NCBI GenBank assembly: GCA_036023115.1
Contig: JAYKKT010000091.1
Location: 29,888,001 to 29,952,000, forward strand
Length of the DNA stretch: 64,000 nt
From: Brasenia schreberi
Lineage: Eukaryota > Streptophyta > Magnoliopsida > Nymphaeales > Cabombaceae
Direction: 5' to 3'
Part shown: positions 1-12,264 of the stretch, one piece after another
Layout of the letters: the number at the start of each line of letters is the position of its first letter
Numbering within the stretch: position 1 is the first letter of the stretch
Notes under the pieces: generated by a model
Database searches by the model: none
What the model was told of the DNA's origin: nothing
Seen by the model: the letters and a program-made list of their open reading frames with translations, nothing else
Program-made: the position numbers and the translations under genes

Positions 1-42
1 TAGGTATTTAAAACTTTCCTTTTGGGGATGCAATGTGTGCAT
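1..42 (-). mobile_element. RTE-type LINE fragment cut by the window edge
   Basis: The first 40 or so bases match the stretch at 34239-34280 of the minus-strand LINE almost base for base, the part of the reverse transcriptase ORF encoding IGTHCIPQKKSFKYLGS. Similarity stops near position 42. The rest of the copy may lie outside the window. Confidence 0.7.
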
Positions 43-764
43 ATTTGCTCTTATTTGTATAATTACTTTCACTCTTAGGCTTCATTTTCAAACTTTATCA
101 TAACTCTTCCTATTTTACAGGACCCATTTGCAAAAACTAGAGAGCACTGGTTGGTAAGATACATGCACATTGCAAGTGGTGTTTTTTGATGTTTGTATAT
201 GTACCTTACTGAAGCCCGCCGAATGCTTTCATTTGCTGAGTCAGAATATTCTCTGGGGTGTTTGAACATTAAAATGACTCTAGATCCCATTCATTCAAAG
301 AAAACCTCTACTTTGTAAATAACTAAGTTTTAGTCTCTTCTGGTCCTCAACTTCCGAAGCTCTTGACGGACCCGTTTACCAATTGCAAGCACACAATGAA
401 CATGTTTCTCACAGACACGTATTCAAATAATCTATAGGGCTTAGTTCATGCATTATGGTGCATAGAGAAACCCGAAAGGAAGAAATCAGTTAACATGTCT
501 CGTTTACAAGATAGAAGGTTTTAACCACCTTGCATAGCATACAATTTTGCATGTGCATGCATATTTTGCGTCTCAAATTTGATGCAAGCAAAACGTATGT
601 ATCATTCTGTCAATACTTTTTTACTTTTGATTTTTTTTATATGTGGTTTTATGGAACTGGGTACTCACAGCAAATCGGTGGCCTTTCATGCTTTAGTTGA
701 GTCATGGTGGTGTGTGTTACTGCTACCTAAGAATGGGTTTCAGTTGCAATGTTGAATGTTTGAT
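43..764. other. No gene recognised
   Basis: AT-rich stretch with short open frames only. I see no domain, splice structure or repeat that I can name. The end of this stretch may belong to the APO fragment that follows. Confidence 0.4.
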
Positions 765-1196
765 ACCCCTAGCACTGGTGGCCCAGCTTTAGCTGAAAAA
801 GGTTTGCATGCATGGGAAAAGATGCGGTCAGGAGCTGCAACGCTTATACGGAAGTATGGTGCACAAGTGTGTGGTTAGTGTCCAGAGGTTCAAGTAGGTC
901 CAAAGGGACACTGAGCACGAACATGCCAGGCACACAAGCATCAGCAACGTGATGGCCAGCATGCATGGCAAGAAGCAACTGTGGAAGACCTAGTTCCACC
1001 TGTATATGTTTGGCATGTGAGGAATCCTGGCTTTGGTGAGGTGATTGTGGATGAGCTCAGGTGGTACTATGGTAAGCTGCCCGCAGTGGTGGAGATGTGT
1101 TCTCAGGCCGGTGCACAAGTCGGGAAAGAGTATTGGGGAGTGATGAGAGAGGATGTGTCAATACCTTCACTGGAGGAGGAGAAGCTCGTCGTATGA
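765..1196 (+). pseudogene. APO protein (second APO domain), pseudogene fragment
   Basis: Read in the frame of the codon at 810, the segment gives AWEKMRSGAATLIRKYGAQ, then CPEVQVGPKGH, then QEATVEDLVPPVYVWHVRNP and YYGKLPAVVEMCSQAGAQV, ending at a stop after EEEKLVV. This order is the C-terminal APO repeat of plant APO proteins (Accumulation of Photosystem One; organelle RNA-binding/splicing factors). Two in-frame stops interrupt it: TAG just after the VCG residues (a tyrosine is usual there) and TGA just after VGPKGH. No first APO domain or transit peptide was seen upstream. I infer a dead fragment from a gene copy; similarity to APO3/APO4-type proteins is a judgement by eye. Confidence 0.75.
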
Positions 1197-1769
1197 TGAA
1201 AGTTGTTCAACCAATGGCTGTGATTCTGAACACTTCCATAACAAAGGTGCATGCCAAGAAAAGGGTAATGTATCCTTGTATTTCGTTACCTTTGTATGAT
1301 AAATATCACATTTTTCCATTCAGAATTATTTGAATTTCACTATGCCTTTTAGTTCGGTACATGGATCTGTTATACCAACTGCTTGTAATTTCCAAAGATT
1401 AGTTTTGACTCTTAGGAATGATGATTGGTGCCCTTTGAAGCGTCCATATGCTTAAAGTAATATATTAGTCAAAATTCTCAAAGTGGTTCTGAAGATTATT
1501 AGTGCTTCTAACCCCCTACGATTGACAGGAAGCAAGAATGTGCAAGGTAGAAAGGTCAATGCTTGAACATGCCCTAAATGAGGCATACTCAGTACCAGTC
1601 ATTGGAGTTGCCACTGGAGAATTATGTTATCTCTGATATGTGAAAAATCACTTTAATAATCATAGCTGCAAGGCATCATTCAGTAATATCCTCTTAATAT
1701 ACCATTTTTGCATGCCTATCTAGAAAATGAGATGCAGAAAGTAGTCAAAGATAACTTTAGGTACTTCAA

Positions 1770-2440
1770 TTATGGATGAAATATTGAAGCACATTCAAGA
1801 TGAAGTGTCTTGGTATCTGACATTTGTGAATAACATTGTTTCAGTAAGGAAGGAATTGAAGATGATTTTAAATGCTCAAGGTAATTGTTTCGAGAAATTG
1901 AGAGTTGAGGGAGATGTCACACATAAAATAAATGCAGGTTAGTGGAGAATGGAGAATTGTGAGTGACAAGATACAATTGAAAATGATAGTGTTAAACATT
2001 ATAAATCAGCAGTAAGTTTAACAATAGAGAATATTGGTAAGCATTGAGTTGAAAATCATTGCATGTGCGAGAGATGTCCATAACAGAAATAAGTGTGTAG
2101 ATGTAAAGGTATGGTATACAAGGAGACATCAAACACATAATGAGGTTAATAGGGAAAAAGAGAAAACAAATGTTGGTGTGGCACTAATGGCGAATAAACT
2201 GGGAGACACTTAGGATGGTTTGACACTTAGGTGCTGGGAACAAAGAGCTTTGGTGAAATTATAAAAAATATGGCGAAGACTTGAAGGAGAGAGAGTAAGT
2301 ACTTAAAAGTGTAGGACAACAGGATCTTGCTTTTTGGAAGTTAAACACTAGTATGATACAAGATCGAGGTGAGTAAAATCCATGTGGTCAACCCCTCTTA
2401 GTGTGGTAGAAGGCTTGATATTGGTTCAGGTTCTTCTTAA
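1770..2440 (+). mobile_element. Degraded RTE-type LINE, 3' half
   Basis: Scattered but collinear matches to the LINE at 17502-20776: the KHIQDEV segment near 1790-1815, a relic of the catalytic FADD region just after it, the GDVTHKINAG segment near 1912-1940, the region equivalent to [16 protein letters not shown] near 2185-2235, and a relic of the 3' end (ATCCATGTGGTCAACCCC) near 2379. Many stops and indels show it is much older than the long copies. Confidence 0.6.
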
Positions 2441-2665
2441 AAATATTATGTGCCACTGATTTTGGGCATGGCGACAGAAAAATCCAGATGTATAAGTTTT
2501 AAAAAAATCTAGTATTTCTTAGATAAATTGGCAATTCAATACTTCGAGTTGGATGACCAAAATCCTTGTGAAGAAAATAAACGGCACTAAATAGCATGTA
2601 ACTGAACTGTTGTGCAGCTGGTGGAGACTGCCACTAAATGACATTTTGGTCAGAAAAGATTATAT

Positions 2666-2782
2666 AAAGGAGTAGCAGTGTCCATCGCGTTAGCTCACAT
2701 CGCTGGGAACTCAACTCACAGGATGAAAGTCATGAGTTCAATTCCCAAGTAATGCATATAACCAACAAAAAGGAGTAGCAGT
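2666..2782 (+). mobile_element. Short SINE-like insertion with 14-bp target duplication
   Basis: A body of about 89 bp (2680-2768) is bracketed by the exact direct repeat AAAGGAGTAGCAGT at 2666-2679 and 2769-2782. The body contains a box-A-like TTAGCTCACATCGCTGG and a box-B-like GAGTTCAATTCCC with tRNA-like spacing, as in plant tRNA-derived SINEs. The family is not one I can name. Confidence 0.55.
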
Positions 2783-4640
2783 TTGATGAACGATTCTTGT
2801 TGATGTAAGACTACCATTTTCACTCAAAAGGAAATAGTACATGCAGTAAGTCAAGTCGTCTTCTTTTGGAAAAAGTCATGAAAAACTATAAGAACAAATC
2901 TTGTGATATATCAAAATATAGTGGTTGTTAATAGAGTTTGCAAGTGGTGCTTAAGTATTTGTGAAGGACTGCCTCTTAGCATTGTTGCATACTCATAAGT
3001 GGGACATCAGACCCGTTCTCTTAATTGATATGGGATATGGCAAACATCATGCATATCATGTCATTCTGAATCAAAATAATGCGGTATAATGGTAACTTAA
3101 CCAAGTATGCGCTCACCCAAACACACACACACATGCAGAGGACTTCTCATTCAAAGGCAAAATTGAACATTCAATGTTCACTTGTTCTTCCCTTTATGAG
3201 AACTTTCTTGTCATCCTACCAGGATGCTGCCCCTTCCTTCTCACAGTAGATTTTGATTTCGAGTTCACAATGGGTACCTTGTCTTGCAAATTCCTCTTGA
3301 TGTGAGCTCCAACAGTTTCTTACAGCCCATTATTCTTCAATGTCTCACTGAGAAGATCAATGTTCTTGATTCGGAAACTAGTACTATATCTCTCTTATTG
3401 TTTATTATATTTGTGAAAACGGGATACTCCTTTTTCAGCAACCACCTAGATCGATGCGTAACAATCATGGTCATTCTACCCCTTCTGTATTACCTTGCAT
3501 CTTGTCTTGTCCCACTGAAGGTGTTCCTTTTCCGATTTCCGGTTCTTTTAGAATCTAAAATTTATACATTTTGCAGGAAATAAGTCATATTAGATTTCCG
3601 CTGATTCGTCATTGTGTATCTGCATCATAATGGGATTCCAGCACGATTGTCCAATGGCAACTGGCCCTATCTGGAGGATGATAAACGTGTATTGTACTTC
3701 AGCATACATGTGCACCACCGGAAACTTGTGTTGTGTGCCCACCTAAACTAGTGTAACAATTTTATTTCTGGATACAAGAGTTGGAATGTTCTTTCTTTAT
3801 CATGTACATGCAAATCTTGCTGAAGATGAGCCCTCGAGGACCCTTGATACTCATTCAACAGTCAGCACACATGTTGAATCGCATTGGCAAGTGTATCATA
3901 TATTTACTAGCAAACAATGACTGGAATCTAAAACTGCTGAAACCTAGCGTAGTAACTCTCGTGTAGGTGAAACTTTATCGAGTATTGACGTAAAAGGTGA
4001 TTCAATATGGTGGTAGATGCGCTTTTACAGCACTTTTCCAAAACTTCATTTGCTTATTATGTTGGTACCGGACGGCGCTTGAAGTTTTGTCCCTTTAGCA
4101 CCGAAAATCAGTTGGTCCTCTCTCTCTCTCTCTCACACACAGACATGTTTCATCTACTTCGATGTTTATGTGAATTAGGTTGTGTGAACAATTTATGGAG
4201 TCTGAGCCTGCTTGAAGGAAGTGGACTTTTGCTGTGCATCTACGTGAACCACCTTTATGAACCATATTAATATGTATTCTACTGTATAAGATCTATAATT
4301 TCTATATTGTGCTAATCTGATTTATGAAGGATTAGGAAGTAGTGAGCAGATTTATACAATCATGGACTTTTACTATATACAAGGTACATGCTTCTTAGTT
4401 TTTAATAGATTTGTAACAATATGCATCTTTTTTACCTTATATGCTTTTGTATTTTATGTATATACGTGGTAGTTAATCATTTTAATGATTTAATTGTCTA
4501 TGTTCATTCGATAAAATTGATTCATATTCATGAAATAGGTTAATTAACATTTATTTTACTTTTGTAAGTTGATTGTTCATTATTGTGTAGTTTTTATTTT
4601 CTATTGAATTTGTGTACAATCATGTGTGGCGCATAACGCT
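2783..4640. other. No gene recognised
   Basis: Contains open frames of up to about 100 codons (3284-3583, 3781-3966, 4007-4270), none with a recognisable domain and none linked by obvious splice sites. A short CT tract lies near 4116-4134. Confidence 0.4.
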
Positions 4641-5262
4641 ATTGACGACATAGGATGAAATATTGAAGCACATTCGAGATGTGTCTTGGTACCAAATGGG
4701 GTTGGCTACATGGAGTCTTTTATGCCAGTGCCCGATGTTATGCCATATCCGTAGTTATCGATACATTGGATGCATCACTCCAAATTCTCCGTTGAGCTGC
4801 ACTGCTCGTTTCATAAAAATCTTGATTCCTACACATCCAAAACGTTCAAAATTTGGTCACACATTGGTGGCTCTCAGCTGGCATATAATCAGGCCACAGA
4901 TCCTAGTAATTCTTTGAGTTTGAGGATTCTCATTGTCTAATGAACTCATATAAGCTTGTCCAAATGTACCTTAATGAATGTACTGTCCCCTTGAGCAAAT
5001 TTAATTTGTTCAAAATCACGTTTACATTAGTGGCATTTGAGGGAAGTAGCATTATAAAAAGTACACAGCAAAATACAGCAAGCACCAGCAAAAATTAAAT
5101 TTTTAAAATGTTAAAAAGAAGAACAAGGTAACAAAAGTGTTGGAAGGAATATGTTGAGTTAACTGTCAACATAACACATGATCAAGTTTTATGGAAACAA
5201 AGAATCCATGTATGTGACCCCATTTATTATATAGTATGAGAAAAAGACAGTTGTTTTTGTAG
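4640..5262 (+). mobile_element. Scrambled relics of RTE-type LINEs
   Basis: Near 4655-4690 the sequence repeats the segment seen at 1775-1815 (ATGAAATATTGAAGCACATTC). From about 4697 a short inverted match to the LINE 3' end (GGGGTTGGCTACATGGA) follows. At about 5135-5255 a plus-oriented LINE 3' end is clear: an AAAGTGTTGGAA match, GGAAACAAAGAATCCATGTA and a decayed copy of the terminal TAGTATGGGAAAAGGC motif. These look like separate old insertions; the stretch between them is unassigned. Confidence 0.5.
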
Positions 5263-5469
5263 AAGTATGTCTTTTAGTGGAAAAATGCACAGCTTACTCA
5301 ATGAGCAAAGTGAAGCCCCGTTATTGCCATATAATGATCTATATCTACCTACCAAAATAAAATCTTCATCATCAAGAACCTGAACATCTTTTTCATCAAC
5401 AAAATTCTCTCTACCAAGATCCCTTGCGATACCAACAAACTCTTAAACCTTTTGTCTAATAAAGGGAAG

Positions 5470-5852
5470 GCAACATGAAGACAGGCCTAACTACACCCGG
5501 CTGTGCTAAAGCTGTATTTGGAGCAAAGGGATTCGGCTCACAGAACAGCCACTTCATCAACGGCAAGAGCTTCTTGTTGAGAGTTTCACTGTCCCTCAAA
5601 CATGAGTTCACGCATTAAGCCGGGCACCAGATTGCTGATAACCGATATAACTCCAGCAGCCCCGAATCTCCATCGAGCGTCATGACACTCGTCATCATTG
5701 CCGCTCCAAACAACCACACCCTTGTTCTTATGCTGCTTAATGCGATCGTTGCCTGCATACTCTTTCACTCCTGCCATCTCCTGCCTTGCAAATGTATTTA
5801 TCACACCAGAGGAATATCTTGGCCAGTGATTGGTGACCATGAGGGTAATACA
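5470..5852 (-). pseudogene. Dihydrodipicolinate synthase (DHDPS) C-terminal fragment, pseudogene
   Basis: Reverse-strand translation gives [20 protein letters not shown], then [20 protein letters not shown], then [20 protein letters not shown]. Together these are the hallmark C-terminal half of plant 4-hydroxy-tetrahydrodipicolinate synthase, the plastid enzyme that starts lysine synthesis from aspartate semialdehyde and pyruvate. After MFEG the frame shifts by one base and continues as [13 protein letters not shown] and [14 protein letters not shown], again as in DHDPS. At the other end another shift separates GQDIP from SGVINTF. The N-terminal half with the catalytic lysine is missing. I infer a dead partial gene copy. 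Confidence 0.8.
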
Positions 5853-5885
5853 TACATGATTCATCTTTTTTTCTTTCATGACAGC

Positions 5886-6398
5886 TAGGGATGTTCGTGG
5901 GACAGGACGGGACCGGGGATCAAAGTTCCTGCCTCCATCCTCGTTTCAAAATCCCGCCCTTGTCCCTGTCTCTTTCCTTGCGATGGAGACCAAGAAGGCC
6001 ACCATCTCCACACCCGCATCATCCGTGGACCCCTGTGGGGACCTATCGGGGAAAGACTGGATCCTGTTTACTTCTAACAAGCTCTCCCTCACGGGAACCG
6101 TTGGTGGAACACTGGATCCTGTCTACTTCTAACATGCTGTCCTCTATGGAGACTCGTTCGTGGAACACTGGATTCTGTCCATTGTAAACTATTTTTTTTA
6201 TATAAACATGAAAAGATCTATCTGATCAAGAATCAGACAAACTCCGGCCTAAATAGCCTGAATCAAAGCAAACTATCGCTCGAAGAAACTTAAACTTTCT
6301 AGAACCAATGGGAAAGGAGCTGGGACGACAGAGACACCGCCCAAATCCCCATTAGGGATTTCCCCGCTCTCCCTGTCCCTGTCCCCATAACATCCCTA
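5886..6398. mobile_element. Non-autonomous hAT-like MITE (about 513 bp)
   Basis: The left end TAGGGATGTTCGTGGGACAGG is inverted at the right end, which reads CCTGTCCCCATAACATCCCTA. Flanking 8-mers ATGACAGC (5878-5885) and TTGGCAGC (6399-6406) agree at 6 of 8 positions, as expected for an aged hAT target duplication. No coding capacity is seen; the open frames inside overlap and are unconvincing. It sits at the edge of the DHDPS fragment. A roughly 50-bp sequence (ACCATGAGGGTAATACATAC...) recurs on both sides, at about 5834-5883 and 6461-6508. Confidence 0.6.
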
Positions 6399-6509
6399 TT
6401 GGCAGCCATATAATCCATAGTACGTACTAGCAACAATGACAATAATAACAACTTGGTTACCATGAAGGTAATACATACAATACATGATTTTTTTTTTTCT
6501 GATATCATG

Positions 6510-9500
6510 TGAAATTTTCACTCCAAGCCTATGTAGAGACTTGAAGAGAAATTTTCAATTCTACTTTTTGCGCGAGTGTACCACCTAGTTTCTAAAAACT
6601 AGCAAAAGTGTGAATCCGACTTGACGATTGTTGATAAACGGGCTCTTTTCGCTTTAGGCCTTCTTGAACCGATGCTCAAGGATCAACCTAAGTACTTAGG
6701 GATTCCAAATAGATAGGTGATATTCCAAATTCACGTAAAAACAAGGTGTTGAAAAATGACAAACTAGTGCACTTAGTTTTAAAGTTCAAAATTATAAAGT
6801 TCTGAAAAAAACAGAAAACTCTATTTTTAGGACTTGTTTCCCGATTTATTTTAGCTTTAAAAACCTCCAAAAATCACCAAACTTTTACAAGGCTAAGCTT
6901 GAAATGTGAGAGTCTAGGAAACTTTTTAGAATTTTATTCGGGGTTAGGATGGTGCAGAATTAATTCAATGAAGTGTCTCTGTTCAAACACCCAAAACTGT
7001 TCTATCACAGAAATAAAGAGGCTCAAAGATGAGCCTGTATCTCGATGCTCAAAGCTCCAAATTTAGTGAATTTGATCTTATTGGAAAGCTATAGATGTAA
7101 GCTTTCTAATGAACCAAGAATCACTGATTTTTTATGCTTACAGACAAAGTTGTAGGATGAATACTCAAGCTCTATTGCAAGAAAACCGAATGGACAGACA
7201 GTTTACAAAAATTTTCATGATCTTGCACCATTTTAATTACATGGTTGCACAGCCCTAAAATTTTTAAAAATTTTATTAGGAGTGGGCCTACGTGTTTAGA
7301 TATAGTGTGCAAAATTTTGGAGGGTTTAGAGTAGTGGTTCGAAAATAAAAAATCAGACAATCAACGTATGCATGGATGCTGAAAATCAATTTTTAGGTTT
7401 TAGAACGTACGTGATGCAAAACTCACACGAATCAAAGTGTAACAACACAACATCCCGAAATTAATTGCTGAAGGAAAATGAATTGAAATGTATCTAATAG
7501 CTTAAGCATAGAGGGGATAAGAAGATATAGAGTGTTTATAACATATATTGGGATAGAATCAAGAACTCAAACACATAGTGCATAAGCAAAGGAAAGAGAA
7601 ATTTCAGCACATCTACTTCTATTACATCATTGGGGGAGACAAAGCTCCATTAATACAATCCATTTTCAATTGAATAATAAGAAGAGATGGGGATTTAATC
7701 AAGTTAAAACCAACACTTACCTGGATTCTCTTAAAAATGGCCTCCAAAGATGGTGCTCGGCCCTCTCTTTCCTCTCTTTTTACTCAAATTTCTTACTCAA
7801 ACCTAAAAGCTTTGATCCTAACACCCTCTTTCCTCTCTAAGCCTCTCCCTAGCAGCCTATCCTCTCACTTAAGCAACCCAAAGTACAACAACTTTTCCAA
7901 GAACTCCAAGATGATGAACCCGCCCCCCCTCCATTGGCCTCTATTTATAAGCCAAGGGAACCCTTTCTAGGCCCTTCCTTGGGGCGGGTAGCCCAAAATC
8001 CAATTTGATCAATTCTTCATGGTCTTCACATGAAAGAGAGAGGGGAGTGGTCCCCTTTTGGTCAGCTATGGACCAGTCTAATGTGGGTTGGTTGTGGACT
8101 TGATTGGTTGTACCTAGCCATGGCCGGCTAGGTGCTTGAGCCCTTACTTCTAATCAATCGGTCCTTCTTCTTAAGTAGCTTACATTTGTTGATTCCTTCA
8201 CTTGATCAAGGCTAGGTAGGAAGGTGATTTGATAAATTTTGGCCTAAGGATATAGGATGAACAAGATTAGAAAAATTCAATATTGGTTGAATTAAAACAT
8301 TCAGTTCAAACAAGGCTTGATTTTAATTCAAGCTAGTCATGTCTAGCACTAGGTTTAATCGGGTTGGGTTTGATAAGGCCGTCTACTTTTGATTTGATCT
8401 TAAGTGAGGATATTGTTTTTTATTTGATCTCCTGCCTTGATTTACAGCTTGTCCTTTGTGAAACTGTCTCTGGTTCGAAGCGGGCCTCAATTGTCAACTT
8501 GCTTTCTACCTGCTTTACTCCAATCTTCTGGGCTTTATACTTTTAACTTTAATTTGAAACATTTTAAAATCTTCATTATAAGTCAGGTTTCGAATTTTGG
8601 AGTATTTTCAGAAAAATTTTATTTACATATAATCCGTAATTCTTGAACTTTTACAACTGAAGATACTTTTGATCGAAAAGCACGGCTGCTATTAACATGA
8701 CAGGAACTTCGTTGAAGACCAGGAGCCACAGTGACTGAACAAATAGTTACAAACTGAAAACCTTCTTTTCGCTTCAAAGCGCCCATAGGAAGGTGAAGAC
8801 CAGTAATTCCGGTTGCTTTTGGAGGTCTCCATCTTTGACTTAATCTTAGCAGTCAATTACCAATTAGTAAATGCCTGTGGCCGGTAATAGATGCCATCCC
8901 TATCTATCACTACTCGCAGCTGTTATTTTTCAGTTTTTGGGTGCGCATGTCCATGTGCATGAGGGTGTACGTGTGTGTCTGAAGGCGTGCATGAGAGAGA
9001 CAGGGAGATGTTGTTGGTCTTTCAGACATACAAACACAACTAAAGCCATACAGAAGTGCACAAGAAAATTTGCAGCTGCAGAAGAAAATCTCTCATTTTC
9101 GGAGGATTATGTTTCCTTCACAGATGAAACAGTTTAGTATAATACAATAGCATTATTTCCTTCTTAACAAACAACACTTTATGTTCATATTAGTGAAGAG
9201 AGAAGTTTCAAGCATATAATATATCCAACAATAAAATTTAGTGAATCAATATACTAGGATGAGCTCCTGTCATCAAGGAGAGGACCACAGAGTTTCCGTA
9301 TTGTTGCCTCTATATAAATCATTTCACGGTTATTTTGTGGTTCCTTAATGCGGCATGGGTATAATTATGTCATATATGTGGGTGCGTACAACATATAAAG
9401 AAATTGCCATAGAACACTAATCACTTTGTACTCCCCAAACAAATTTAGTGATCTTTACATATGTGACAGAGTTTAAAGAAGCTGACATGGTGGGTACCTT

Positions 9501-9620
9501 TTTAGTGTAAAGCTCTACAAGCAAGTTAGTGGCGTTCATGTAACAATTATTGTCAACATGGACACTTCTTAGGACCCTAAATGAGTCGAAAGGTAAGAGG
9601 TACGATATTCATTTCTTTTA
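6510..9620. other. Unassigned, probably decayed repeat DNA
   Basis: No protein domain was recognised. On the minus strand around 7945 there is a TATA-like CTTATAAATAGAGG followed by pyrimidine-poor leader-like sequence, so 7440-8000 could be an LTR or promoter of an old element. No terminal repeat pair could be found. Open frames at 7737-7970 and 8871-9137 have no recognisable homology. Confidence 0.35.
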
Positions 9621-9625
9621 GAATA

Positions 9626-9958
9626 TGTTGGAAAATGAAAAAAAGTCTGGATAAACCCAGCTCATGACAGCACTTTTGTCTTTTGGTTTTTCTATGAACC
9701 AAGGCTATTTTGGATCATTGACCTAGATAATAAAAAGGCATGTTGGGTTTTCAAGGAATCCTAGATAATTGTAATAAAGCTTAATTTTAGTCAGAATATT
9801 TTAATTGCCCTAATGTGTCTTAGAAAAAGATGTTTTTCTTTACCTATAAATATGTGTAATTCCAACTTCTAAAGCATCAGTCAAGAATTCCTTCTTTCTA
9901 TTCTTTCTCTTAAGTTTTTTGCCTTAGTTATTTCCACTATTTCTTTTCTCTTCTAACG
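9626..9958 (+). mobile_element. Candidate solo LTR (copia-like)
   Basis: The segment starts TGTTGGAA and ends TTCTAACG, an imperfect inverted terminal pair. It carries a TATA-like CTATAAATATGTG near 9846 followed by a CT-rich region, as in short plant LTRs. The flanking 5-mers GAATA (9621-9625) and GGATA (9959-9963) match at 4 of 5 positions. No internal retroelement sequence adjoins it, so a solo LTR is the simplest reading. Confidence 0.45.
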
Positions 9959-12182
9959 GGATAGAATAAAAGAAACTAATTGCTTAAGTTTTGATAAAAC
10001 TTGGAAAAAATGGCACTAATATCGTACTAGTTAAGCCTCTCTGAAAAGTTTGATAAAATGTTTGAGTTGTGGTAACCTTATGATGAAACTTTTTTAGCGT
10101 GGCTAATGCTTGAGCATGTAACTGTGTCAATAATTTATGAATGCAGTATCTACAAAGCTTCTATCTTGCATGAAACTTGTTTCTTGAGTTGCAAATGTTC
10201 ATGCATGCATCCGAGAAAGCATGCACCCGCACACTCTTGCACATGATATCTGTGCCTTGGTGCATAACAAAGCTGTGAAATCATATTGTGTCGGTATGAT
10301 ATGATACGAGTTTATTATTTATAGCCCTAGTTTGACTCTTTCTTTTTTCATGCTCAATAGGTCTCTTGATCCGTCTACTTTGTGCAATGGAGTCCTCCTG
10401 GGGTTCCACCATCTCATGCATCAAGACCTCTATGAGTTCTTGTTACTAGAGGAGAAACCAAATCTTACGATGTCAAACCTCATAATTGTTACCATTAAGT
10501 TTATCCTCTTTTTTAGATCAGCTTTAATACTCTTGGATACAGTCATACTTGACTTGATCCATTTAAAGAAAATAAGATACATGAGTGAATACGTAATGCG
10601 TTACAAATAAACATTCACACTTGCTACAAGACGATGTATAATGAATTCCAACAAGCTAATGAAACACAATCATTACTATTTTGAGCTTAACCACTAATAT
10701 GATCCTGCATTCTGACCCACTTCATGAATTATATAAATTATATATATTGCAAATGGGTCAGCCTATGAAATTTCACCAAAATGATGTTCAGATGGCATCA
10801 ATACATCATGCATGTTGTCGATAGCTATGAACCAGATTCATGTGGGTTTGGGTTTTTCATTGAGCCAATTGAATTCTACCTATCTCGGCATGCATATGCA
10901 TCTGATTTATAGATGTCCATAGTGATGGTTGACTTGCTGTCATATTTAGACCCCATCATACATGTAAAAGTTCAATAATCAAATGCTTAAAGGAAACTGG
11001 TGGTGAAGAAAGACATATTTTTTCAATAGGGTCAAACTTTAAGGAAATTTTTTAATTTACTCAAATGCCAAATAAAGCATGACTTTATTTAATCACCAAT
11101 GTCAATCTACCAAAGTATCATAAAAATAGACCATCACTTTCCAATGAGTTATGTATTATGAAGGGTATCAGTATACAAGAACATAAAGCATTTAAAAACA
11201 AAACTCATTGACGCAACAACATTTGAGGTGACAGCATCTAGCGACCCCAACCGACCTTTGATTAAGGCATCCATAACATGATATACATACATAATATATA
11301 TGTATGTATATATGTGTATTTTCAGTTAATTTCATGGTTAGAGATTTCAAGAAAATCAAACTAAAAAATTATTTCCAATCATTACGGTTAAGTATCAGGC
11401 CTACATAAAACGATCCCATCTAAATGTCATCTAACCATAGATTTTTCACGTGGAAATCATCCTCAGAAAAATAATATAGCAGAAGCGAAGCATACAATAC
11501 TAACCTTGATCCAAATGATTTATCGCTTGATCTTCAAGCTTCCATTGGTTGAAGGTGATGATCACAGAGAATGAACCGTGCCTTTATTTTCCATAGCGCG
11601 TCACTCTCCAATCCAAGTGATGCCTGCTGGTTTATGTGTCTCCTCTCAGTACAAGAATGGCAGTCCTCTGTTACCAGAAGAAAACCGATATGCAATCACA
11701 CAATTGTTCCCTCTTTATTTCCCTTTATCTTTAATAATGTGAGGGGAAACTTGACTCTTCTTGTCCTTGACACAAATGCCGGTATGGACATACATAATTC
11801 CATCAAAAACAAATTGGGACTAAGATATATCTACTCAATTGGCTTTCCTCCTCTTATGGCGGCAAACTCATGGCATTGTTGGTTGTACTCATCATATCGT
11901 TGTGTCTGGTTTGTGAAATGATGTGGAGCTGTTATGTGCCGTATTATTGGAAAATGAACAATATATATACATATATAGAGAGAACATAACCCACACGCAT
12001 ACTTATCTATACAATATCTTAACTGCTCAATCTTTAAGATCAACCGGTGAGATCTTTAAAGCAAAAAAGTAAAATAGTATCAAGTGCAAATGCACATGCA
12101 TAAAGTATTATTGTACTTTTCAATGTTTTTAATTTAAAATTCAAGAATCTTTAAGGATGTCTGAGCATGAATAGGGTATAAT

Positions 12183-12185
<3 letters not shown>
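9959..12185. other. No gene recognised
   Basis: Open frames of 92 codons (10332-10610) and 116 codons (11571-11921) have no domain I recognise. A small imperfect palindromic AT patch (TATATATGTATGTATATATG) lies near 11297. Nothing else is supported. Confidence 0.4.

Positions 12186-12262
<77 letters not shown>
12186..12262. repeat. Compound microsatellite (TC)n(TA)n
   Basis: About 19 TC/CT units run directly into about 19 TA units without interruption. Confidence 0.95.

Positions 12263-12264
<2 letters not shown>

Noticed and set aside
2680..2768. Functional tRNA gene
   Set aside because: Box motifs are imperfect and no acceptor stem or cloverleaf closes; flanking direct repeats indicate a retroposon.
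5878..6187. Overlapping 84- and 98-codon frames as genes
   Set aside because: They lie within the MITE between its inverted repeats and have no domain.
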